From the NCBI GenBank assembly GCA_005881825.1, contig VBEO01000090.1:1-44664 (forward strand): a stretch of DNA of 44,664 nucleotides, in the 5' to 3' direction. Position numbers and translations under genes: made by a program. The stretch is from Chloroflexota bacterium. Lineage in GTDB: Bacteria > Chloroflexota > Dormibacteria > Dormibacterales > Dormibacteraceae. How positions within the stretch are numbered: position 1 is the first letter of the stretch; the number at the start of each line of letters is the position of its first letter. The notes below the pieces were generated by a model, which made no database searches, was not told where the DNA came from, and saw only the letters and a program-made list of their open reading frames with translations. This document shows, one piece after another, positions 31,769 through 39,713 of this stretch.

Positions 31769-33093
31769 GCCGCTCCCTTCAGCAGCTCGAGCACCACCTC
31801 TTCGAGGTGAACGCCGTGGGAGGCCTTCACGAGCAGGGTGTCGCCCGGCCTGGCCTCGGCGCGAACCCAGGCCAGGGCGGCCGCGTTGTCGGCAACCAGT
31901 TCTCCGCCTGAGGCCTCGGCGAGCAGTGGCCCACGGCCCACGTCGACCACGCAGATGGCATCGAAGAGCTCCCGCGCCCGCCGCCCCACCTGGCGGTGGG
32001 CTTCGTCGGCGGCCGCGCCCAGCTCGCGCATCTCGCCCAGGAGCGCGAGCAGCCGACCGCGACGCTCGCGCTCGGCGACCGTTTCGAAGGCGGCCAGCAT
32101 CGACTCCGGGCTGGCGTTGTAGGAATCGTCGACGATCGTGAAGCCCTCGGGCGCCGGCCACTCGGCCAGGCGGCGATGCACGCTCACCGCGGTCAACGCC
32201 GGGGCCGCCGTGGCCAGCGGCACGCCGGCGAACTCCGCCGCGGCCAGAGCGGCAAGCGCGTTGCCGGCCATGTAGCGGCCGCCCAGCTGCAGGGCCACCT
32301 CCACGCCACGCACGGTGAACCGGCACCTCGAGCCCTGCGGGCGGTAGTCCCCAAATTCCCAGTCGCCGCCCGGCCCGAAGGTCGTCACCGGGGCGGTCGC
32401 CAGCGAGCGCAGCAGCAGCAGGTGCGCGCTGTCCGCCGGCAGCACGGCCAGGCCGTCTGGAGGGAGCGCCGCCACCAGCTCGCCCTTGGCCCGCGCCAGG
32501 TCGGCCTGGGAGGCGAAGAACTCCAGGTGCACGGTGCCGATGGTGGTGATGAGCCCGATCCGCGGCCGCGCCAGCTCCGCCAGCCGCCGGATCTCGCCGG
32601 GGCCCTGCAGCCCCATCTCCAGCACCAGCGCCCGGTGCTCCGCCTCCAGCCGGAGGATGGTCAGGGGCACGCCGGTCTCGGTGTTGAGATTGCCCTCGGT
32701 CTTCAGCGTCGGGAAGCGCGCGGCCAGAGCCGCGGCCAGGAACTCTTTGGTGGAGGTCTTGCCGTTGCTCCCGGTGACACCCAGGACCAGTGGCGAAACG
32801 CGCGCCAGGACGTGACGCGCCAGCGCGTAGAGCGCGGCCCAGGTGTCGGCGACCCGGAGCACCGCCGCCGCGCCGGCGTCGACCTCGCGGTCCACCACCA
32901 CGGCCGCCGCGCCCCGTGCAGCGGCATCGCCGACGAAGCGATGCCCGTCGGTCTCGGCACCCTTGAGCGCAAAGAAGAGCCCGCCGGGCACAACCTGGCG
33001 CGAGTCCGTGTGATAGGTGGTGACCTCCACGGACGGCCCCGACGCCGTTGCCCCGCCGATCGCCGCCGCGACCTCGACGAGGCTGAGATGCAT
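31765..33093 (-). CDS. murF: UDP-MurNAc-tripeptide-D-alanyl-D-alanine ligase
   Basis: This 442-residue Mur ligase attaches D-Ala-D-Ala from Ddl. Motifs include TDSRQVVPGGLFFALKG, the ATP loop GVTGSNGKTSTKEFL, EGNLNTETGVPLT, the EMGLQGPGEI region, IVDDSYNASPESM and LGEMRELG. The start is ATG 33093. It is separated from ftsI by 108 bp that holds a long inverted repeat, and murE, expected here, is absent. Confidence 0.96.
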   Translation of the reverse strand: MHLSLVEVAAAIGGATASGPSVEVTTYHTDSRQVVPGGLFFALKGAETDGHRFVGDAAARGAAAVVVDREVDAGAAAVLRVADTWAALYALARHVLARVSPLVLGVTGSNGKTSTKEFLAAALAARFPTLKTEGNLNTETGVPLTILRLEAEHRALVLEMGLQGPGEIRRLAELARPRIGLITTIGTVHLEFFASQADLARAKGELVAALPPDGLAVLPADSAHLLLLRSLATAPVTTFGPGGDWEFGDYRPQGSRCRFTVRGVEVALQLGGRYMAGNALAALAAAEFAGVPLATAAPALTAVSVHRRLAEWPAPEGFTIVDDSYNASPESMLAAFETVAERERRGRLLALLGEMRELGAAADEAHRQVGRRARELFDAICVVDVGRGPLLAEASGGELVADNAAALAWVRAEARPGDTLLVKASHGVHLEEVVLELLKGAA

Positions 33094-33135
33094 CCCGTTA
33101 GTTAAGCGAGGCGTCGAGGTCCAGGGTTACGCACA

Positions 33136-33197
33136 GCCGAGCGCCGGCGCCGGAACTGTTTGGCGCTCGAAAAAGCGTTCCGCCGCCGGCGCTCGGC
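33136..33197. repeat. 21-bp inverted repeat between ftsI and murF
   Basis: Arms at 33136-33156 and 33177-33197 match at 20 of 21 positions around a 20-nt loop. The loop itself contains GGCGCTCG (33162-33169), which can pair with part of the left arm, so two mutually exclusive hairpins are possible. The minus-strand transcript also has a U-run (GCTTTTTCG) after the first arm. It begins 5 bp after the ftsI stop and could be a partial terminator or attenuator before murF; function is inferred. Confidence 0.75.
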
Positions 33198-33201
33198 AGT
33201 T

Positions 33202-34911
33202 TCAGCGCGGGTCGGGGGTTATCCGCCACTGGAGGATGATCGCCTGCGCGATCGCCTTCCAGATGGGAGCCGAGACGTAGTAGCCCTCGTTGTGGTCGAA
33301 CGAGCCGTTGTTGGGCTTACGGACCACCACCAGCATCGTGAACCTGGGGTTGTCGGCGGGCAGGAAGCCCGCGTACGAGGCCCACACGTGGTCGATCGAG
33401 TACTGCCCGTTTTCGGGCATCTGCGAGGTGCCGGTCTTGCCCGCCTCGTCGGTCTCGAAACCCTGCACGCGAGCCGTGTAGCCCGAGCCGTGCATGACGA
33501 CCGACTGCATCATCTTGTTCATCTGAGCCGCGGTGTCGGGCGCGATGACCTGACGTTGGGGCGCCCCCAGCATCGGGTTGGGCTGACCGCCGATGCGCTC
33601 CACCACGTGGGGCTGCGCGTACTTGCCGCCGTTGGCGACGACGTTCAGCGCGGCCGCCATCTGGACCATGTTGACCGCGATCCCCTGGCCAAAGGCAGCC
33701 GTCGCCAGCTCGGAATCGCGCCACTGCTCTAGCGGCCGCAGCGGCGCCGACTGCTCACCGGCCACGTCCACCGCGCTGGCCGCGTTGAACCCGAAACTCT
33801 GCAGGTAGCGGTAGTAGTTGGTCCCGCCTTCGGCCTGCTCGGCCTTGACCGCGCCCACGTTGTAGGACTCTTCGAGCACCCGCGTGTAGGTCACCGTCCC
33901 GTGGTTCTTCAGGTCCCAGTCGCGGATCCGAAAACCTCCCACGTCGACGTAACCGGGATCCTGGATGGTCGCCGTCGGCGTGATCGCATGCGCGTCGAGC
34001 GCGCCGGCCAGCGTCACCACTTTCATCACGGAACCCGGCTCGTACAGGTCAGCGGCGACGCGATCCTTGATCGTCGCGGGGTTGCTGCTGGCGTAGCTGT
34101 TCGCGTTATAGGTCGGGTAATCCGCCCAGGCGATGATGCCGCCGGTGTGCGGGTCCATGATGATCACCGACCCGCTCTCGCCCTGGTTGGCCTTGACGCC
34201 GGCCGCCAGCGCCTGCTCGGCGGCGTACTGGATGTTGGCATCCAGGGAGAGCACGAGGTCGGAGCCGTTGACCGGATCGACCGTCTTGCTCGGCCCCAAC
34301 GCGATCTCGCGGCCGGCCGCGTCGCGATAGGTCGTCTTGTATCCCGCCTTGCCGGCCAGGCGCGCGTCATAGAAGCCCTCGACGCCGTACTGTCCCTGGC
34401 CGTCGACGTTGACGTAGCCGAGCAGGTTGGCCGCGAGGCTGCCGTCGGAGCCACCCGGCAGGTAGGAGCGCTGCTGCTCCGGCTCCAGGCCGACGCCGGG
34501 CAGCGCCGCGGCCTGCACCTGGTCCGCCTTCTCCTTGGCCTGCCGGCGCGCCACGTACGCGAACTGCCGGCCGGAGGCGAGGGTGCCGAGCAGCAGATCG
34601 TGGTCGACGCCCAGGATCTGGGTGAGCGCGGTGGCGACCGGCGCCCGCTGGTCGGGCGGGACCGCGGCCGGGGAGACGAACACCGAGTACACGGTCGTGT
34701 TCACGGCCAGCGGCCGCAGGTCGCGGTCGTATAGAACGCCCCGCGTCGCCGGGAGGGGAACGACCTTCTGGTACTGGCCGGCGGCCCACTTCGAGAGCTC
34801 GCCGTGCTGCAGCACTTGCCAGTACACCAGCCGTCCCCAGATGGCGCCGGCGGTGAGCAGGATCAAAAGGGTGAGCGCGATCACCCGCAGCCGCGGGTTG
34901 TCGCCACGCAC
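33202..34911 (-). CDS. ftsI: Penicillin-binding protein FtsI (septal transpeptidase)
   Basis: The product has 569 residues from GTG 34911: a basic cytoplasmic end, one membrane helix (RVIALTLLILLTAGAIWGRLVYW), a PBP dimerisation domain, and a transpeptidase domain with SxxK (SVMK, about 294), SxN (SYN, about 349) and KTG (about 492). It crosslinks septal peptidoglycan with FtsW. No PASTA repeats follow. The start is uncertain: the open frame continues upstream into ftsL, but only GTG 34911 sits sensibly before the membrane helix; no clear ribosome-binding site is seen. Confidence 0.94.
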   Translation of the reverse strand: MRGDNPRLRVIALTLLILLTAGAIWGRLVYWQVLQHGELSKWAAGQYQKVVPLPATRGVLYDRDLRPLAVNTTVYSVFVSPAAVPPDQRAPVATALTQILGVDHDLLLGTLASGRQFAYVARRQAKEKADQVQAAALPGVGLEPEQQRSYLPGGSDGSLAANLLGYVNVDGQGQYGVEGFYDARLAGKAGYKTTYRDAAGREIALGPSKTVDPVNGSDLVLSLDANIQYAAEQALAAGVKANQGESGSVIIMDPHTGGIIAWADYPTYNANSYASSNPATIKDRVAADLYEPGSVMKVVTLAGALDAHAITPTATIQDPGYVDVGGFRIRDWDLKNHGTVTYTRVLEESYNVGAVKAEQAEGGTNYYRYLQSFGFNAASAVDVAGEQSAPLRPLEQWRDSELATAAFGQGIAVNMVQMAAALNVVANGGKYAQPHVVERIGGQPNPMLGAPQRQVIAPDTAAQMNKMMQSVVMHGSGYTARVQGFETDEAGKTGTSQMPENGQYSIDHVWASYAGFLPADNPRFTMLVVVRKPNNGSFDHNEGYYVSAPIWKAIAQAIILQWRITPDPR

Positions 34912-34960
34912 GCGCGAACCCGGCCGGTGGCGCGTGCGCGTGGGCCAGGCTGCGTCTATG

Positions 34961-35482
34961 TCAGTTGTCCCCGGCCAGCACGTCGCGGGTGCCGGACACC
35001 GCACCCAGGACACTGGCCACCGCCTGCTGCCACCGGGGCTGCTGGTCGACCGGACCGGAGCCCGTGGGCGCCTGCAGGTCGATGGCGACCGGCTGGTAGC
35101 CGACGTACTTGGTGGGCGGCACCTGCCTCAGGCCCGCGGCCTGGGCGTCGTGCTGGATCTGCGCCGGCGTACGGATGTCCGCCTCCTGGTAGCGCAGCTG
35201 GCCCTGCTCGGCCTGCAGCTGCGCCTGCTGGTTCTGCAGCCGCGCCAGCTCGTAGGAGGTCTGCGTGACCTGCGAGCCGACCACCACATACGCCACCAGG
35301 ACGGTCACGAAGGTGGCCACGACCAGGTAGAGGCGCAGGTGCGGCGAGGCCCGCAGGCGATCCGCCGCGCGTACGCCGGCCAGCTCGACCAGGTCGCGGC
35401 GAACGCGGCGGCGGCGCGGAACCGGCCGCGGCGCGTGACCCGCCCGCAGCCGCCGGCGCTCGAGTATTCGGGAATTGACCAA
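34961..35482 (-). CDS. ftsL: FtsL-like divisome protein
   Basis: The product has 173 residues: a long Arg-rich cytoplasmic region (1-48), one membrane helix (LYLVVATFVTVLVAYVVVG), a Gln-rich coiled coil (SYELARLQNQQAQLQAEQGQL) and a C-terminal tail. Topology and position between rsmH and ftsI identify FtsL/FtsL-type proteins, which scaffold FtsQ and FtsB/DivIC and activate FtsWI. Sequence identity in this family is low, so the call rests on shape and context. TTG 35482 is the likely start. The 130-bp gap to rsmH shows nothing convincing. Confidence 0.85.
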   Translation of the reverse strand: MVNSRILERRRLRAGHAPRPVPRRRRVRRDLVELAGVRAADRLRASPHLRLYLVVATFVTVLVAYVVVGSQVTQTSYELARLQNQQAQLQAEQGQLRYQEADIRTPAQIQHDAQAAGLRQVPPTKYVGYQPVAIDLQAPTGSGPVDQQPRWQQAVASVLGAVSGTRDVLAGDN

Positions 35483-35612
35483 ACGCTGGAAACCTCTTCG
35501 TGCTGTGGCGTGGACTGGGAGTGAAGTAGGTGGTGCCCCGGGGCCGCCTGTGTGTTGTGGGGAGACAACGAGGGGAGGGAATTCGGCGACCCCGAGGTCT
35601 TAGGGGAGACGG

Positions 35613-36536
35613 TCAGATTCGTTCGGCGACCCGCAGCCGGGCCGAGCGAGCTCGGGGGTTGGCGCGGATCTCCTCTTCGTCCGGCAGCACCGGACGCCTG
35701 GTGACGATGCGGAGAGAGGCCCGGTGAGCGCAGGTGCAGACTGGTTGTTGGGGGGGACAAACGCAGTCTTTCGACTCGGCGATGAAGAAGGTCTTCACTG
35801 TTCGGTCTTCCAGTGAGTGGAAGGAGATCGCCGCCATGCGCCCACCGGGAGTGAGGATCGAGAGTGCGGACTTCAGCCCGTTGCCAAGGCTGCCCAGCTC
35901 GTCGTTGACGGACATGCGCAGCGCCTGAAAGGTGCGGGTCGCGGGATGGATGTCCCGCGGCCAGGCGGCGCGAGGCACCGCGGCCTCGACCGCCGCGGCC
36001 AGGTCGCGGGTGGTGCGCAGCGGCCGCCGCTTCACGATGAAGCCCGCGATCCGCGCCGCCCACCGCTCTTCACCGAGCCGCCGGATCAACCCCGCCAGCT
36101 CCCGCTCCGGCAGCTGGTTGGCCAGCTGCGCGGCGGTGACCGGATTGTCCGGGTCCATGCGCATGTCGAGTGGGCCCTCACCGCGGAAGCTGAAGCCGCG
36201 GGCGGGGTCGTCGAGCTGCATGGAGGAGACGCCGAGGTCGAAGAGCACCGCGTCGACCTGCGCGAAGCCGTGGCTGCGCGCGATGTGGTCGAGGTCGCCG
36301 AAATCGCCCCGGACGACCGTGGCAGGGGGCTCGAACCCGCTCAGCTGGATTCGGCCCCCAGCGACGGCCGCCGGGTCGCGATCGATCGCGAGCAGCCGGC
36401 CGCCCGGCTGGATCGCCTCCAGCAGGAGCCGCGCATGCCCGCCGGCGCCCAGGGTGGCATCCACGACGATGCCCCCTGGCCTGGGCTGAAGTAACGCTAT
36501 GACCGGTTTTGAAAGTGCTGGTATATGGCCCGTCAA
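35613..36536 (-). CDS. rsmH: 16S rRNA m4C1402 methyltransferase RsmH (MraW)
   Basis: The product has 307 residues and uses S-adenosylmethionine to methylate N4 of C1402 in 16S rRNA. Seen are VVDATLGAGGHARLLLE (SAM binding), LLAIDRDP, FDLGVSSMQLDDPARGFSFRGEGPLDMRM, HPATRTFQALRMSVNDEL and AISFHSLEDRTVK. A Cys-rich CVCPPQQPVCTC segment follows, as in many homologues. The start is TTG in a TTGA overlap with mraZ. Confidence 0.96.
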   Translation of the reverse strand: MTGHIPALSKPVIALLQPRPGGIVVDATLGAGGHARLLLEAIQPGGRLLAIDRDPAAVAGGRIQLSGFEPPATVVRGDFGDLDHIARSHGFAQVDAVLFDLGVSSMQLDDPARGFSFRGEGPLDMRMDPDNPVTAAQLANQLPERELAGLIRRLGEERWAARIAGFIVKRRPLRTTRDLAAAVEAAVPRAAWPRDIHPATRTFQALRMSVNDELGSLGNGLKSALSILTPGGRMAAISFHSLEDRTVKTFFIAESKDCVCPPQQPVCTCAHRASLRIVTRRPVLPDEEEIRANPRARSARLRVAERI

Positions 36537-36964
36537 CGGGCCTCGATCACCCTGTCAGCGAGCTCGGTGAAGCGCCCTCGCGCGTCTTCGGAGTAGGGCT
36601 CCCAGTTGGGCTCCGGCCAGATCTCGACCCGGGACCCGCTGCCCACGACCGCCACCGTCGAGCGCGGCTCGATGCCCGCCTGCCGGCGCTGTTCCTGAGA
36701 GAGCATCACCCGGCCCTGGCCGTCGAACTCGCAGACGGACGCCATCGAGAACAGAGCCCTCGACAGGGCGCGCGTCTCCGAACTGGGCAGCGGGCTGGTC
36801 AGCCGGTCCGCCAGCGCCTGCCACTGGTCGGGCGGGTAGATCGTGAGCACGTTCTCCGGGCCGATCGAGATGTGGGTGCCCTCGGTCAGCTGCTTGCGGA
36901 ACTGGATCGGGATGGCCAGGCGTCCCTTCTCGTCCACCCGGACCCGGTGCGTGCCGACGAACAC
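36533..36964 (-). CDS. mraZ: Transcriptional regulator MraZ
   Basis: This 143-residue protein has two AbrB-like/SpoVT domains, each with a DxKGR-type motif (VDEKGRLAIPIQFR and FDGQGRVMLSQEQR). MraZ assembles into rings and represses or tunes the dcw promoter by binding short GTGG repeats, which are present upstream at 37075-37095. GTG 36964 follows GAGG by 8 nt. It is the first gene of the division cluster. Confidence 0.95.
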   Translation of the reverse strand: MFVGTHRVRVDEKGRLAIPIQFRKQLTEGTHISIGPENVLTIYPPDQWQALADRLTSPLPSSETRALSRALFSMASVCEFDGQGRVMLSQEQRRQAGIEPRSTVAVVGSGSRVEIWPEPNWEPYSEDARGRFTELADRVIEAR

Positions 36965-37015
36965 TCATCGGGCCTCGCATGGGTTGTTCACCGCGGCGGG
37001 AGGAAGTGGCGAAGA

Positions 37016-37053
37016 GGACGTGTGCTGCGTGCCGTACGTGGACGTGTGCTGCG
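37016..37053. repeat. Two direct 14-bp repeats in the mraZ leader
   Basis: GGACGTGTGCTGCG occurs at 37016-37029 and 37040-37053, separated by 10 bp that include a CGTACG-like palindrome (CCGTACG). They lie within the roughly 145-nt untranslated leader predicted for mraZ. They may be a protein-binding site or an RNA element; nothing matches a known motif. Confidence 0.6.
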
Positions 37054-37074
37054 ACGGATGCTGGGACTCTCGAG

Positions 37075-37095
37075 CTTTCACCACTTTCCCCCACT
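37075..37095 (-). promoter_or_regulatory. MraZ-binding repeats
   Basis: The minus strand reads AGTGGGGGAA then AGTGGTGAAAG: two AGTGG boxes exactly 10 bp apart with A-rich spacers, the pattern known for MraZ operators. A further AGTGG lies 41 bp upstream, inside the promoter spacer. They sit just downstream of the predicted transcription start, where binding would block elongation. Confidence 0.65.
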
Positions 37096-37116
37096 GATCA
37101 CCGCGATTCGCCACGC

Positions 37117-37145
37117 AGCGTAGCCCGCCCCCCACTTGCTGTCAA
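37117..37145 (-). promoter_or_regulatory. Promoter of the mraZ-dcw transcript
   Basis: On the minus strand TTGACA (37145-37140) and TACGCT (37122-37117) are separated by 17 bp, close to the sigma-70-type consensus. Start of transcription is predicted near 37110, giving a leader of about 145 nt that holds the MraZ boxes and the 14-bp repeats. This is the best promoter in the division cluster. The stretch 37146-37277 beyond it shows no gene. Confidence 0.75.
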
Positions 37146-37277
37146 CCCTCTAACCACAAGATGTCGTGGCCTGCCCAGCACGCCGCGGTCGGTGAATCGT
37201 TCCAGTGGTAGCTCGGCGACGAGAAGGCGCTGTATCTAGTGGGTGCGCGCTGCCCTATCGAACATTAGTTTGTGTGT

Positions 37278-37697
37278 CTAGAGGAGGCGCCGAATCCCCA
37301 CTCGGAGCCCGTAGAACAGCGCCACCGCGACCACCATCCACACCAGGCCCGCCAGCAGCACGGGCGCGCCCGCCGCGACCAGGACCGCAAAGACGACCAT
37401 GGCCAGCGCTCCCATGATGGCGCCCATCGCGTCGATGTCCGTCTTGGAAGCGCCCTCCTCCCGCTCGAGCAGGGTCAGCGCCGCCGGGAGCACCGCGGGG
37501 AAAGCCAGGAAGAGTCCTCCGACCAGCGGTCCCCACCGCATCGCCACGAGCCCGGCCGCAAGGGCGATCCCGGCTCCGAACACGAAGCGGATGCCGAGGT
37601 GCGCAAGCAGAGGCTTGGCGAGCTTGCCGGTGTCGATCCCCACCGGCTGGCTTCGCTCCCGGCGCAGCTCCGCAGCCAGCCGCTGGGTGAGTGTCAT
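37278..37697 (-). CDS. Small membrane protein, DUF3147-like, member 1
   Basis: The product has 139 residues with about four membrane helices; the cytoplasmic N-terminus is basic. The segment RFVFGAGIALAAGLVAMRWG followed by GGLFLAFPAVLPAALTLLE is a conserved-looking motif I associate with DUF3147-type proteins, though the family name is from memory. It overlaps its upstream partner by ATGA, so the two are made together and may form a heteromer. Function unknown. Confidence 0.6.
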   Translation of the reverse strand: MTLTQRLAAELRRERSQPVGIDTGKLAKPLLAHLGIRFVFGAGIALAAGLVAMRWGPLVGGLFLAFPAVLPAALTLLEREEGASKTDIDAMGAIMGALAMVVFAVLVAAGAPVLLAGLVWMVVAVALFYGLRVGIRRLL

Positions 37698-38035
37698 CTC
37701 GGCAGCAACAGGAACAGGGCGAAGGTGACGATGCCCCAGGACACCCAGCCCACGGCGGTGGCTGCCATGGCGTGCAGCTTGGGGACCAGGAGCGAGGCGG
37801 CCACGCAGCAGGCCACGAGCCCTGCCGCGCCGAGGATCATGCCGCGGCCGCTGATCGGCACTTCCCGAGGCTTCTGCAGGCCGGTCAGCAGCAGGCTCAC
37901 AGTCGCCACGCTGGGGGCGCCGGAAAGCAGGCCGGCGAACATCTTGGGCTTAAGCGCTGAGCTGAGGTGGGCGAGCAGAGCCACGAAGACCCCCGCCACC
38001 ACGACCTTGGCCACGAGCAGAAGCCAGGGACTCAT
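37694..38035 (-). CDS. Small membrane protein, DUF3147-like, member 2
   Basis: The product has 113 residues and four short membrane helices. ALKPKMFAGLLSGAPSVATVSLLLTG resembles the FAGLxSxAPSVA signature of its partner family. It is the first gene of a two-gene membrane unit; its stop overlaps the next gene by ATGA. The paired architecture, with the partner motif FPAVLPAA versus APSVATVS here, suggests diverged paralogues forming one complex, possibly a transporter. That is inference. Confidence 0.6.
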   Translation of the reverse strand: MSPWLLLVAKVVVAGVFVALLAHLSSALKPKMFAGLLSGAPSVATVSLLLTGLQKPREVPISGRGMILGAAGLVACCVAASLLVPKLHAMAATAVGWVSWGIVTFALFLLLPR

Positions 38036-38090
38036 GTCCCGAGCGTACGGAGCCCCTGTCGCCGGCGCCTAAAAAGCGCCCGGTCGTTCG

Positions 38091-38510
38091 TCAGTAGCCA
38101 TAACGGAGGATCGAACGAGGTGCGACCTCGATCAAGACGCGCACCTCGTTTGCCGCCCGCCACTCGGCCGGGTAGCGGTCCCGGTCCGTGTACTTGCGGG
38201 TGAGCAGGTCGATGTGCTCCTCGGCACCCTCGGTGGTCATCACGGCCGAGCCCAGCACCGTCACCGCGCGGTAGGGGTCGTCCTGTCCGTGCACAGACAC
38301 GGCGACCCTCGGGTCCCGCCGCAGGTGCTTGACCTTGACCGCGTGCTCGGCGCTGTTGAAGCGGACCTTTCCGTCGGCGGCGTCCACCCAGACCACGACG
38401 GCATGAGGCGAGCCGTCCTCGCTCAGGGTCGCGACGTGGGCGAAGTTCGTGGCCTGGAACAGCTCAAGGTCTTGCTCGGTCAGCTGTTGGGTCGTACGTG
38501 AGCGCGCCAT
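38091..38510 (-). CDS. PPOX-class flavin/F420-dependent protein
   Basis: This 139-residue split-barrel protein has FAHVATLSEDGSPHAVVVWVDAADGKVRFNSAEHAVKVKHLRRDPRVAVSV as the flavin or F420-binding barrel and a C-terminal ITHERTRKYTDRDRY-like segment (LLTRKYTDRDRY). Such proteins use F420 or FMN to reduce various substrates. The RDPRVAVSVHGQDDPYR region resembles F420-dependent members. It is divergent from the flavoprotein gene at 38574 and could belong to that pathway. Confidence 0.8.
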   Translation of the reverse strand: MARSRTTQQLTEQDLELFQATNFAHVATLSEDGSPHAVVVWVDAADGKVRFNSAEHAVKVKHLRRDPRVAVSVHGQDDPYRAVTVLGSAVMTTEGAEEHIDLLTRKYTDRDRYPAEWRAANEVRVLIEVAPRSILRYGY

Positions 38511-38573
38511 CCTGGATCAGGTGTAGCACGCTCCAGTCGCCGACCGGCGCGCCCAAGTCTGTACGGTGCTGAG

Positions 38574-39710
38574 ATGACCACGGATGCCGATGTCATCGTG
38601 GTCGGCGCCGGGCCGGTCGGCTCCGCCCTGGCCACCATGCTCGGTTTGCGCGGGCTGCGGACGCTCCTGATCGACCAGGCCACTTTTCCTCGGGACAAGC
38701 CCTGCGGTGAAGGGCTGATGCCGGCCGGAGCGCAGGTCCTCGAGGAGCTCGGGGTGCCGCTCGACTGCTTCCCTCCGCTGGGCGGCGTGAGCTATCGCGT
38801 CCCGAGCGTGGGCTGCGTCGCCGGGTCGTTCTCGAAAGGCAGGACCGGCCGCGGCACGCGCCGGCTGGTGCTCGACAGGCTGCTGGCGGAACACGCGGCC
38901 GCCACCCCGAACGTGGAGCTGGTGCTCGGCTGCCGAGCCCGCGCGATCGCCACCGAGCCACGCCAGGTGTCGGTGCAGACCACGGCGGGATCGATCACGG
39001 CCAAGATCCTGGTCGGCGCCGACGGCCGCCGATCCCAGGTCGGACGGCTGATGGGCTGGCAGCGACCGCCGCGGGCCAGGCGTTATGCCCTTGTCGGCCA
39101 CCTGCAGCTGCCGGCTCACGAGTTCGACGGCATCGTGGTGACGCTGCTTCGCGGCTGTGAGGTGTACCTGGCGCCGACCAGCCGAGACGAGGTCCTGGTC
39201 GCTCTCCTCGGACCGAAGGCCGGCCTCAAGGCCGCGGACGAACCGGTGCGCGCCGCTTACAGGCGACACGTCGCCGAGGCCCACCCTGAGCTGGCGGGAT
39301 CTCCGCCGGCTGCGGTGCGCGGCGCTGGTCCCTTCTGGTCCCGGCCATCCTCGGTGGCCGGTGGGCGCGTGTTCCTGGTCGGGGACGCCGCCGGCTTCCT
39401 GGATCCTCTGACCGGCGATGGGATGGCCGCGGGCCTGGTGGCGGCACGCCGCCTGGCCTCGACTCTGGCCGGCGAGCCGGACCGGGCCGCCGCCCGCTAT
39501 CGCCGGTGGGAGGCCGGGCAGTGGCGGCGGCGGGTTTTCATGTCGCGGCTGGCGCTGGGCCTGACCCGGTCCTCGAGCCGCGCGGGCCGAGCCATCATCG
39601 GGCTGACCAGAAGCCCGGCGACCTTTTCGCGCCTGCTGGAGGTCAACGACGGCAGCCGCAGCCCACTCTCGCTGACGCCGCGGGACTGGGCCGCGCTGGC
39701 GGGTATCTGA
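38574..39710 (+). CDS. FAD-dependent monooxygenase/reductase (geranylgeranyl reductase or SrsC type)
   Basis: This 378-residue flavoprotein carries the FAD-binding VIVVGAGPVGSALATMLGLRG, an early DKPCGEGL motif and GDAAGFLDPLTGDGM, typical of the PHBH-like/UbiH and geranylgeranyl reductase group. It is followed after 3 bp by a type III polyketide synthase. In Streptomyces griseus a flavoprotein hydroxylase (SrsC) acts on alkylresorcinols made by such a synthase, so ring hydroxylation or decarboxylative oxidation is a reasonable guess here. A TACGGT box 6 nt before the ATG suggests a leaderless transcript. Confidence 0.85.
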   Translation: MTTDADVIVVGAGPVGSALATMLGLRGLRTLLIDQATFPRDKPCGEGLMPAGAQVLEELGVPLDCFPPLGGVSYRVPSVGCVAGSFSKGRTGRGTRRLVLDRLLAEHAAATPNVELVLGCRARAIATEPRQVSVQTTAGSITAKILVGADGRRSQVGRLMGWQRPPRARRYALVGHLQLPAHEFDGIVVTLLRGCEVYLAPTSRDEVLVALLGPKAGLKAADEPVRAAYRRHVAEAHPELAGSPPAAVRGAGPFWSRPSSVAGGRVFLVGDAAGFLDPLTGDGMAAGLVAARRLASTLAGEPDRAAARYRRWEAGQWRRRVFMSRLALGLTRSSSRAGRAIIGLTRSPATFSRLLEVNDGSRSPLSLTPRDWAALAGI

Positions 39711-39713
39711 GCG

